Source: Sipunculus nudus (lineage: Eukaryota > Annelida > Sipuncula > Golfingiida > Sipunculidae). From it: a DNA stretch of 64,000 nucleotides. The stretch is taken from NCBI GenBank assembly GCA_026874595.1, contig CM049306.1:83166142-83230141 (forward strand). Reading direction: 5' to 3'. Positions 12,831-23,019 of the stretch are shown piece by piece. The translations under genes and the position numbers were made by a program. Within the stretch, counting starts at the first letter, position 1, and the number at the start of each line of letters is the position of its first letter. The notes beneath the pieces are model-generated. The model had not been told where the DNA came from and did not search any database. It saw nothing but the letters and a program-made list of their open reading frames with translations.

Positions 12831-14414
12831 GACCCTGTACATTTAATCCCGTTTAGGATTGCATTAAATTTAATTATGGCTGAAAAATCGTATCCAGCAT
12901 GCATTCCAGCAGCATCCCAGTGCTTATGTTCTCCATGCGTCCCTGTTCACTGGTGATACCTTTCATGATTCTTATAGATATAATTACCAGGAGCAGATCC
13001 AGGGAAGGGGTCCAGGGGGTCCGGACCCCCCTTTTTCAGTCACCGCAAATTCTTTGAAGGGTTTCAGATCAATTTTACGACCTGGACACCCCCCCCCCCC
13101 CCTTATCGAAAGTAGGAACCTTTTTTTTTATCCGCCCGTCATATGACGGGAGTATTATGGTATACCCACCGTCCGTCCGTTAACTTTTAGTGTCGCCGCG
13201 ATTTGATGGATTTTCACGAAACTCACCATAACTAGTTACCAATAGATTATTTCGCCCGAGTTCGATTATGGACCACATCCACGCATGTTTAATAACATGC
13301 GATTTCTGGCTTCCTCCATGTATATAAATTATCTAAGGGTAATTTTGGTTGTGCCTACGTGAAGGGTGTATGGAATTGTTTATCAACAACATGTTTTTAA
13401 ACACGCAATGTTGACAAAAGGGGAAAAACATGTAACCTAAGGTAGTAGATTGCATATTTACGGAGGTAAAAATGTCACTTGTTGCAAAACGTCATTTCCA
13501 TAGCTCTGGCTTATCTGACTTGCTACCAGATGCCCTTGTTTTTTTTTTTTTTATGATTATTTTGACGTGCCTCATATTTTATAAAAACGTTGATATAAAC
13601 AAAACAAGCAGTGTCTGTGCGTTGATGTCCACGTTTTCTGGTCTATTTCTTTTATGAAAGCTCCAAGGAATAATCTTAAGTTTATGAAGGTCTGATAAGT
13701 GATTGGGCCCCTTTGATCCTTGCACTTTCTATCTAAGCTTAAAAACTTCAAGGCGGAGTAATGGTGTGTAAATTTTTCACATCTTATCACGATTTCTCGC
13801 TTCCCTATGAGTAATGTATATGCAAGACTACTAAGACATTTGACCCATACTTTATAAAGCACCTCGTGCTGCAGTTTTGCATGTTAATAGGAACAAACGT
13901 AACTGACAATGTGAGTTATATCAGCTAATTAACTGCCTCATTCCGTCCATTTGCACTGAATAGACAACACGCTTGTTGAGACAAAAAAGGGATTCAGCAG
14001 CATTTGTTAACTCAGCATCACTTGCTTTTCCTTTCCACTGTATTGAATACATCCAGGTGTGCAGATCTATATCAACGTTAGTTTAATAAAAAAAATACTT
14101 CTTGTTACGATGTCAACAATAACGAAGTGAGAAAGTGGCTGAGTAGGTAACACCACTGTCCCTAATCCCTGCAGCAAGGATAATCTTACGCAACAGTTAA
14201 AATCTTCTGCATTAACATGTAATAACTTCCTATTGAATTTTTTTTTAATATATAGAATACCTACTACTCTTGTGGTTGTCAAGAGTTAATATGGTTACAG
14301 AAGTTATAGTCATTCAACAGAGCCACACTCAACTTCCACTCTTGACCTTCAATCAAAAACCATAATTTTGGATACTAATTTTCCCCAGACATAAAGCATA
14401 CTGCAATTGCCGAC
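12831..14414. other. Intergenic with palindromic repeat-family start
   Basis: Contains a C14 run near 13,088 and, at 13,135-13,150, the perfect palindrome CCCGTCATATGACGGG followed by AGTATTATGGTATACC and CCGTCCGTCCGT. This text looks like one end of a dispersed invertebrate repeat. No gene seen. Confidence 0.5.
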
Positions 14415-16810
14415 CCTGTAACACAGCATAATGTACAATGTGGAGCTAGGACGTGTAACACAGCATAACGTACAACGTAGACCCAGGACGTAACACAGCA
14501 TAACGTACAACGTAGACCTAGGACGTGTAACACAACATAAGGTACAATGTAGACCTAGGACGTGTAACACAACATAACGTACAATGTAGACCCAGGACGT
14601 GTCACACAACATCACGTACAATGTAGACCCAGGACGTGTCACACAACATAACGTACAACGTAGACCTAGGACGTAACACAGCTTAACGTACAATGTAGAC
14701 CTAGGACGTGTAACACAACATAACGTACAATGTAGACCTAGGACGTGTAACACAACATAACGTACAATGTAGACCCAGGACGTGTCACACAACATAACGT
14801 ACAATGTAGACCCAGGACGTGTCACACAACATAACGTACAATGTAGACCCAGGACGTGTCACACAACATAACGTACAATGTAGACCTAGGACGTGTAACA
14901 CAACATAACGTACAATGTAGACCTAGGACGTGTAACACAACATTACGTACAATGTAGACCCAGGACGTGTCACACAACATAACGTACAATGTAGACCTAG
15001 GACGTGGAACACAGCATAAGGTACAATGTAGACCCAGGACGTGTCACACAACATAACGTACAATGTAGACCTAGGACGTGTCACACAACATAACGTACAA
15101 TGTAGACCTAGGACGTGTAACACAACATAACGTAAAATGTAGACCCAGGACGTGTCACACAACATAACGTACAATGTAGACCCAGGACGTGTCACACAAC
15201 ATAACGTACAATGTAGACCCAGGACGTGTCACACAACATAACGTACAATGTAGACCTAGGACGTGGAACACAGCATAAGGTACAATGTAGACCCAGGACG
15301 TGTCACACAACATAACGTTCAATGTAGACCAAGGACGTGTCACACAACATAAGGTACAATGTAGACCCAGGACGTGGAACACAGCATAAGGTACAATGTA
15401 GACTCAGGACGTGTCACACAACATAACGTACAATGTAGACCCAGGACGTGTCACACAACATAACGTACAATGTAGACCTAGGACGTGTAACACAACATAA
15501 CGTACAATGTAGACCTAGGACGTGTAACACAACATAACGTACAATGTAGACCTAGGACGTGTAACACAGCATAAGGTACAATGTAGACCCAGGACGTGTC
15601 ACACAACATAACGTACAATGTAGACCTAGGACGTGTCACACAACATAACGTACAATGTAGACCTAGGACGTGTAACACAACATAACGTACAATGTAGACC
15701 CAGGACGTGTAACACAACATAACGTACAATGTAGACCCAGGACGTGTCACACAACATAACGTACAATGTAGACCCAGGACGTGTCACACAACATAACGTA
15801 CAATGTAGACCTAGGACGTGGAACACAGCATAAGGTACAATGTAGACCCAGGACGTGTCACACAACATAACGTTCAATGTAGACCAAGGACGTGTCACAC
15901 AACGTAAGGTACAATGTAGACCCAGGACGTGGAACACAGCATAAGGTACAATGTAGACTCAGGACGTGTCACACAACATAACGTACAATGTAGACCTAGG
16001 ACGTGTCACACAACATAACGTACAATGTAGACCTAGGACGTGTAACACAACATAACGTACAATGTAGACCTAGGACGTGTAACACAACATAACGTACAAT
16101 GTAGACCTAGGACGTGTAACACAGCATAAGGTACAATGTAGACCCAGGACGTGTCACACAACATAAGGTACAATGTAGACCCAGGACGTGTCACACAACA
16201 TAACGTACAATGTAGACCTAGGACGTGGAACACAGCATAAGGTACAATGTAGACCCAGGACGTGTCACACAACATAACGTACAATGTAGACCCAGGACGT
16301 GTAACACAACATAACGTACAATGTAGACCCAGGACGTGTAACACAACATAACGTACAATGTAGACCCAGGACGTGTCACACAACATAACGTACAATGTAG
16401 ACCCAGGACGTGTCACACAACATAACGTACAATGTAGACCTAGGACGTGGAACACAGCATAAGGTACAATGTAGACCCAGGACGTGTCACACAACATAAC
16501 GTTCAATGTAGACCCAGGACGTGTCACACAACATAACGTACAATGTAGACCTAGGACGTGGAACACAGCATAAGGTACAATGTAGACCCAGGACGTGTCA
16601 CACAACATAACGTACAATGTAGACCCAGGACGTGTCACACAACATAACGTACAATGTAGACCTAGGACGTGTTACACAAACGTACAATGTAGACCTAGGG
16701 CGTGGAACACAGCATAAGGTACAATGTAGACCCAGGACGTGTCACACAACATAACGTACAATGTAGACCTAGGACGTGTAACACAGCATAACGTACAATG
16801 TAGACCCAGG
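14415..16810. repeat. 37-bp minisatellite array, about 65 copies, with higher-order repeats
   Basis: The unit reads approximately GTAGACCTAGGACGTG followed by TAACACAACATAACGTACAAT (37 bp). Copies fall into variants differing at a few positions: ACCTAGG or ACCCAGG, GTCACAC, GTAACAC or GGAACACAGCATAAGG. Two early copies are 2 bp shorter. Because 37 is not a multiple of 3 and the unit has no stop in several frames, minus-strand ORFs of up to 201 codons cross the array with a 37-residue period. These are not genes. Confidence 0.97.
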
Positions 16811-19402
16811 ATCCATCATCTTACCTCGTACATTTTAATGCAAACTACTTTTCCGGATTTATTACCACTGTTTCTGAGATGTGTAGGTGGAATCGCAAAA
16901 TGGGAGGACTTTTTCGAAACAATGATTCTATCATTGATTTGTAAATTATAAATATCCGCTTACTTGATCCATTCCAAGTATTATTTTGTTCAATAATATA
17001 TGCAAGTATATTGTTCAGGTACCCACTAATCATATATTATTAGTATTTCACGATATAAAACTGTAATATTTTGGACACTATTTGACACATTTTGTTAACA
17101 CGATGCATTATCTTAAAAAACGTATCTTTTTATAAGCCAGCAGTGAACGATGTCAGATACGGGCTATAACCATTAACGAGTAGAATGTGATATCTGATAA
17201 ACAGTGACGACATTAAACACGTATCAGAGGATCATAAAGTCACTAACATTTATATTTCCCGTTGGTTTTAAATTGAAAATTGGTTTATGTCTATTTTGAT
17301 GATAACAATAAAGAACTTGATGAGTGCCTTTATATAATCATGATGGTATATCAAAATATATATATATAGTATTTTAAATACCATGGTAATGCAAATATTA
17401 TATATGCAATCTAATGCTTCCTGGTGACTATGTTTATCTATACAGACCCAGAATCACGTGTGGACCTTGACTCGAGCGGGAAGTCGGTAGAGCTACACAT
17501 GTACAGTATATGTTCAGATCATATCGCGTATTTTGACGTATATATATACAATGACCCGAACAAAACCATATGTCATCAACTGATGCTGGCTGCGGTTGCA
17601 GATCCGTGTGTTCCTAATCTAAAAACAGGATACACAACCGATACACAGATACTAGTCTGAGGTGATCGAATTTGTCAAAACGATAAAGGTTAAGACAGCT
17701 GGTCCGAAATTCAAACGGATTTATCGATGATTTTTTGGTTATAATTACCATTTATACTTTATGTAAGTTCAATTAATTGGACGATCAAATGGAGTGTCAT
17801 GAGCTAGTATTAAGCTCACAGTGTCTCTGCCTCTCTCTTATATCGAAATTAGGCAAGATATTATACTAATTAATATTTGTACTGGGTTTTATCAGAATCC
17901 ATCCTATTTCTCATAAGTTATCGCGGGGACACAAATTAGCCTAGTGACCTCTGACCTAGTGACGTCCCGTCAACGACGGGCATGTGAAAAGTGCCTGAGA
18001 ACGCATCCTTTTTTGGCCTTAGGCAGTGTATATATTACCATATACCTGATACCTACGGTCAGACACGCATGCATGGTCAACCGTACAGTCAGAACGCGTG
18101 CATGAGAAGAAACACTCGATGCAGTGCACGTTGCCGGGCTATGCAAGCAAACATGTGCACTTATGCATTGGGCGCAATTGTATTAAGAATGTATTACTCT
18201 ATAACCCCACTTTTTACTAATATAAGTGTTCCAAAACGAATTTTTTCTATCATAAAGTGATTTTATATATTCGTGTACTGTTCTAGAGGAAGAAACCTTC
18301 ACTCCAAAAGTGTAGAAATCGTCATATCAGCTATACCCAATTAAAAATTTTTGCTGGTTTGCCCGTCAGTCTGTCCGTCTGCCTCTCTCTAACACACAAA
18401 GGAGAGTCGAAAACCGATGAAGTTCTCTCAATCCTGTTTTTGTGTTCAAGTACATACATCCCCATATCAGTCTTTCTGACACAACAAAACACACGCACAC
18501 ACTCACAAACAATCAAATTCTGTAAAAGCTGGTCATGATAAAAGTTAACTTTATTATTCACATAACGATAAAATTCATTAAGTGCAAACTTTTGAACAAA
18601 CAATAAAAAAGAGAATCAAGAACACATGCATATCGGTAGATATGCAGCTATGTCGACCTCTTTTTCCGATTCTGGGTGTTTTACTTGGTGGTGGTGGTGG
18701 TTCGAGGTGGGGGGGGGGGGGGTCATTTATTTCCTGAACAATCGCATACCACTTGTTTAAACACACTCAAAGTGTAAGTCCATTGATCCATTGGGAGAGA
18801 CCACACTTTCTTTCTTTGCCTGACTTAATAAAAGAATACGGTCGTTATCATTAACCTCATTGTATTTGTTCTTTTAATGAATTAAATGTTTAAACTTGAA
18901 AAAAAGGTGCTATGGAGAAAATTGTAGGTGACAAGGCGTTTGTTGTGTGTTACGCTCCCGAGGCAGCGGTAATCTTGCGCTTCTAAAGAAGCAACTGATT
19001 TTCCCGCTGCCTGCTTTGACCGTTTATGATACATTTAGACACCAGATGGCGGTTGTTTGTCCGAAGAAAAGAAACGTGCGTATGATGTGACAAGCAGCCA
19101 ACCAGATGCCAATAAACAAACACTTGACAGGCATCCTGGCTCCGCCCATAGCTACCCTTCAAGCGCCACTTGATGACAGTTTATGGTCGAATTTTAATTG
19201 CTCCCTCTGCATTCTCGCATCATCGACCGATTCGTTAATGATATTATGACTATGTTAGCGTAGCCATGTATATCTGTTGTCTGCAGAACTGAAACCAGCC
19301 AGCGAGGTGTGCACGCAGCCTTTGTTATTAGGTTTCGTTTGAATTAATGCTCACCGGTCGGGCATCCTATGTACCCAAGGCCCTGAGCAAACCACGTCTG
19401 GG
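16811..19402. other. Intergenic, no gene recognised
   Basis: Short ORFs only. It contains an imperfect palindrome CCCGTC-AAC-GACGGG (17,966-17,980) that echoes the one at 13,135, and a G run at 18,709-18,723. RE1 inserted at its right edge. Confidence 0.45.
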
Positions 19403-19746
19403 TGTCGGATATCCCATTATTTTTGATAATAACACCCCTAAGGGTAAGTGGGCGATCCCACCTGAGGGGACAGCCAATCGGGATATCTCCCGGCCCGGGG
19501 ACCCAAAGCGAGGCTAAAGGATAACCGGCCTCGCTCACTCTGACCTTGGCGCTGGAAGGGTTCACACACTTGTCGACATAAGGCGAAGTCTTAGTAGCCG
19601 CTGCGATAGTGTGAGCTTTTCACAACGCGCACCCTATCAGGACTGGCAGTATCATTATAGTTATCTGGACAACCTTTTCGGCACTTCTGGTATTTTAAAC
19701 GAAATTCCTGTGTTGTTTTCTATTACCTGTGGGGAAATTCCCTACA
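19403..19746 (+). repeat. RE1 5' LTR
   Basis: Matches the 3' LTR along its whole 344-bp length with two substitutions seen (GTGGGCG versus GTTGGCG, and CTGGCAG versus CTGACAG). Ends are TG...CA. Confidence 0.95.
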
Positions 19747-19747
19747 C

Positions 19748-19765
19748 TGGCGAGCAGCGTGCCAG
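19748..19765 (+). other. RE1 primer binding site
   Basis: One base after the LTR comes TGGCGAGCAGCGTGCCA. TGG is the expected complement of a tRNA CCA end. The tRNA species is not identified. Confidence 0.7.
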
Positions 19766-19861
19766 CTCGTAAACTTTAATATTTACGAGTAAGTGATCGA
19801 ACCTGTATTTCGGCATATTCATTCTAAATTGTTCTCTTCAAATATTTTTTTTAACAACCGT

Positions 19862-20976
19862 ATGTCACATAGTGACCGTAATACTGCCATTCCGGGGGAG
19901 TTAGTACTGAAATTCAGCGACCTAGCCATCAACTCCGACACATCGCCGGCAGCTGCAGAAAAGATGGAGGCGCAACTTATACAGAAGATGGCCTGAAGGA
20001 GCAAGCGGACACAAATAGGTATGTGGCATCACAAGCTAAACTTTCTAGAGTGATACAATCAATCGAGAATACTTCAGGTAATAACTTCACCCAAACTAGA
20101 GCTTGGCTAAGAGCCATGGACTTAGCCTATATTGACTTAGAGGGGAGTGATGATGCAATAATAGAGGTAGCCAAGGGCACGCTCATGGGAAAAATTAGGG
20201 AGTCTGTTGATGATTTCTGTTTAGAGCACACAGAAATGTGCACCCTGCAAGACGAAAACGGTAGGTCCTTTAAGCAAGTAAAAAGGCCTACATGGCACGC
20301 CCTAAAAACACATATTCAAAAAGCCTTCCTTCCGGACAACGAGCTACAGCAATTAAGGAAAAACCTAAAGTATATTACCCAAGACCCGCGGTCCATATTA
20401 AAATTGTATAATGAAGATTTTCGTAGGGCCGCCCGCCAAGCTTACCCCATAGAGGCACGTTCAGCGACAGACGAAAAGGAACTCGTCAAGACATACTGTA
20501 ATGGTCTCTTAGAGAACCACATTGCTTTAGCCGCGTGCACCCAACCCTCCCTTGACAGGGCTATGCAGGCCGCCCTTTCAAAAGCGGACGAAATAGCGTG
20601 TTATAACGAGCTCGATCGGGGCGAAATCCCGATGGAGGTCGATGCCATCCAGCCGTCCCAATCTAAAGCTCGCTCACGCGGCAGGGGCCGGCCTATGGTC
20701 AGTCGTGGGAGCACTCCGTGTGCACCCAACCCCATTCAATGTTTCTATTGTCAAAAGTTTGGTCATATCAAAGCCGAGTGCCTGTCATTAAAACGTGACC
20801 TTGCGCGTCACGTTCCGCCGGCCTCGCGCGGACCAATTATTCACACCGTGGGTACGCCCAGCCTCGAAACCCCTCTAGGCAACACCGCTACGCTCCACGT
20901 GGCCGCGCCCCCGTTTATACCGGCTCGGTTAATGAGCCGCGCCGTAGAAATATTGAGCCCATGGTGCACGTCGTAG
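19862..20976 (+). pseudogene. gag: RE1 gag, frame-broken
   Basis: An ATG at 19862 opens a short N-terminal segment that runs to a stop near 19,994. The main frame (open across 20,023-20,976) lies one base back and encodes a capsid-like helical region with ARAWLRAMDLAY-type text and a CCHC zinc knuckle, CFYCQKFGHIKAEC, at about 20,740-20,781. Beyond the knuckle, the frame that looks coding (Arg-rich, no stop from 20,799 to 21,125) is again a different one. Gag forms the intracellular particle and the knuckle binds RNA. At least two frame changes therefore separate N-terminus, capsid and basic tail in this copy. Confidence 0.85.
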
Positions 20977-21128
20977 AGGATACGGTCTGTGAACATCAAA
21001 CGTGTTGTCACTGTTGTACACAAGCGCCACATTGTTGTGCAGAACCCGCCCAGAAACAGGTCCTAGCCCAACCTATAGATCAGGACACTGCAGTAGATTA
21101 CTCCATGTCCCAGCCAAAAAACTTGTAA
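20799..21128 (+). pseudogene. RE1 gag C-terminal basic/Cys-rich segment in a third frame
   Basis: This frame has no stop for about 110 codons. It starts Arg-rich (for example RGYAQPRNPSRQHRY) and continues through a Cys-rich patch, CEHQTCCHCCTQ. It ends at TAA 21,126-21,128, just after an in-frame A AAA AAC heptamer. Composition and position suggest that it is the real C-terminus of Gag or the Gag-Pro linker, entered through a frame change near 20,800-20,840. Confidence 0.5.
21116..21122 (+). promoter_or_regulatory. Candidate -1 frameshift site A AAA AAC before protease
   Basis: The heptamer sits in register with the upstream frame (AAA at 21,117, AAC at 21,120), and a -1 slip enters the frame that encodes the protease. 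A AAA AAC is the gag-pro slippery sequence of several retroviruses. No strong hairpin is obvious downstream, and a single-base error in this A-run would look the same. Confidence 0.45.
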
Positions 21129-21280
21129 GCACCGTATCAACACCTCAGGGTCGCCCCTTCCTCCTATTACATTTTCAAAAACATTCATTTCAGGCCTTGT
21201 TAGACACAGGGGCATCCCGTAGTTTGATACGGTTCAATGTGTTTCAGAGATTGAAAAATTTAAACCCCCATTATTTCTAA
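21122..21280 (+). CDS. pro: RE1 aspartic protease, N-terminal half
   Basis: The frame carries ALLDTGASRSLI, the retropepsin active-site loop with catalytic Asp in D-T-G. Gypsy proteases dimerise and cut Gag-Pol. The second half of the domain, with the hydrophobic IIIGSDAL segment, is in the next frame, joined at the TTTAAAC at 21,259. The frame closes with TAA at 21,278-21,280. The start shown is the possible frameshift entry point because no suitable ATG lies before the active site. Confidence 0.8.
   Translation, partial: LVSTVSTPQGRPFLLLHFQKHSFQALLDTGASRSLIRFNVFQRLKNLNPHYF
21259..21265 (+). promoter_or_regulatory. Candidate second -1 frameshift site U UUA AAC
   Basis: TTA at 21,260 and AAC at 21,263 are codons of the DTGA frame. 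A -1 slip continues into the frame of the remaining protease and RT. The heptamer falls inside the protease domain rather than at its border, which is unusual. A mutation at this site is an equally simple explanation. Confidence 0.4.
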
Positions 21281-23019
21281 ATTCTCCCCCACATGGGCTG
21301 CAGGCGATCACAGGCACACAATTGGGGGTCCGGGGTGTAACATATGTACAATTCAACCACCTTCCGCCCTTATTTTTCTTTGTTGTTCATGACTTGCCGC
21401 ATGAAATTATCATCGGTAGTGATGCTTTGGACCTGGGAGAAAGTCACATTGATTTCGAATTTTCCCGGCTCAAATGGTTTGGCATACAGTACCCTTTCAT
21501 CCGGGAGCCCCCGGTTCAATCTCCCGGCATTTTTCACACCATCCCAACGAATAAAACCCCCCCTATTGACAAACTTCTTAATGAATTTCAAGAAGTTTTT
21601 GCCCACCCTGATGGCCCCATGCCCCTCTGTACCTTAGAACCCATGAGAATTGAAACAGAAGGCCCGCCCATTGCACAACGCCAATATCGAGCCCCTTTAG
21701 CCAAGCGTCAACTAATTGAGCAGGAAGTTGAGAAAATGCTGAAAAATGGAGTAATCCGCCCCTCAAGGTCCCCTTGGGCCTCTCCCGTCACGTTAGTACC
21801 AAAATCAGGCACTTCGGAGGTGCGCTTCTGCGTCGATTACCGTCGCTTGAATGCTGTTACAGTAAAGGATAGGTTCCCCCTGCCCCGGATTCAGGACATA
21901 TTTGATTCCCTGCAAGGAGCAACCATTTTCACTACCTTAGATCTGAAAAGCGGGTACCACCAGTTAGCTATGTCCAAAGAATCCATAGCAAAGACGGCTT
22001 TTGTCACGCATTGCGGCCAATATGAATTCTTACGGGTCCCGTTCGGGGCCACGAACAGCCCACCGCACTTCCAAAGACAGATTCAACGCTGTTTAGAGGA
22101 AGCCCTCTTAGGGAAATTTGCTATGGTATACATAGACGACATCGTCGTTTTCTCAAAAACACCGGAAGAACACATAACCCACCTCAGGCGGGTGTTCGAG
22201 TGCCTCCAGCGGTATGGTCTCAAATTGAAGCCATCAAAATGCCATTTCGCGCTCCCCTCTGTAAAATTGCTAGGTCACATCATTTCGGCCGGCGGCCGAG
22301 CCCCCGACCCTGATAAAACAGCTGCGGTAGCCAATATGGCGCCGCCTACGACCAAAAAGGGCATCAGATCGTTCTTGGGCATGACTGGCTATTATCGGCA
22401 ATTCATGCCTAACTATGCACAAGTAGCCGGCCCCCTTGTTGAACTCACTAAGAAAAAAGCAAAATTTTCATGGACCGATGCCCGCCAACGGGCTTTTGAA
22501 AAGTTAAAAAACTTGCTAGTTTCAGCCAAAGTCATGGCCTACCCTAGGACTGACCTGGAATATAAATTGTACACTGACGCATCCGACAGCGCTATAGGTG
22601 GGGTCCTAGTTCAAGAGCATGAGGTTGGGATCGAATATGTCATAGAATATGTCTCCCATCAGCTATCTGACACACAAAAGAGGTACCCTGTCATAGAGAA
22701 AGAGGGCTTGGCTCTCATGTACTGCCTCACCAAATTAAAGCCATATCTATATGGTAGCCCCCATACGGCGTATGTAGACCATTCTCCCCTTTGTGGGATA
22801 TTCTCATCCAAAATCAACAACAGCAGGGTACAGCGTTGGGCGCTAACTCTCGCTGAATTTAACAGGAAAATCGTGTACAGAAAGGGCGAGTTAAACGTGA
22901 AGGCTGACATGTTGAGCCGCCTTCCTAATTCGGCTCCCCTCCCAAACACACCGGAACTGGCCATGATTGATAGCGACGGGGCAGAATTGCATAGCCTCAG
23001 GCATCAATATGACAATTAA
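21265..23019 (+). CDS. pol: RE1 pol: protease C-terminus, reverse transcriptase, RNase H
   Basis: After the IIIGSDAL protease strand the RT follows with RFCVDYRRLNAVT, TLDLKSGYHQ (first catalytic Asp), the VPFGATNSP segment, and YIDDIVVF with the catalytic Asp pair. The thumb and a KGIRSFLGMTGYYRQF connection follow. RNase H shows LYTDASDSAIGG, an IEKEGLALMY Glu and a DHSPL Asp, then NVKADMLSRLP, typical of the gypsy RNase H end. The frame stops at TAA 23,017-23,019, but the same frame reopens at once into integrase, so one nonsense codon interrupts pol. It copies the RNA genome into DNA in the particle. Confidence 0.92.
   Translation, partial: PPLFLNSPPHGLQAITGTQLGVRGVTYVQFNHLPPLFFFVVHDLPHEIIIGSDALDLGESHIDFEFSRLKWFGIQYPFIREPPVQSPGIFHTIPTNKTPPIDKLLNEFQEVFAHPDGPMPLCTLEPMRIETEGPPIAQRQYRAPLAKRQLIEQEVEKMLKNGVIRPSRSPWASPVTLVPKSGTSEVRFCVDYRRLNAVTVKDRFPLPRIQDIFDSLQGATIFTTLDLKSGYHQLAMSKESIAKTAFVTHCGQYEFLRVPFGATNSPPHFQRQIQRCLEEALLGKFAMVYIDDIVVFSKTPEEHITHLRRVFECLQRYGLKLKPSKCHFALPSVKLLGHIISAGGRAPDPDKTAAVANMAPPTTKKGIRSFLGMTGYYRQFMPNYAQVAGPLVELTKKKAKFSWTDARQRAFEKLKNLLVSAKVMAYPRTDLEYKLYTDASDSAIGGVLVQEHEVGIEYVIEYVSHQLSDTQKRYPVIEKEGLALMYCLTKLKPYLYGSPHTAYVDHSPLCGIFSSKINNSRVQRWALTLAEFNRKIVYRKGELNVKADMLSRLPNSAPLPNTPELAMIDSDGAELHSLRHQYDN

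Noticed and set aside
14349-16638. Minus-strand ORFs of 75-201 codons with a 37-residue repeat
   Set aside because: They follow from a stop-free 37-bp tandem unit; the same text appears in several frames and there is no gene context.
14415-16810. CRISPR-like array
   Set aside because: Units are contiguous without unique spacers, and the window is eukaryotic.
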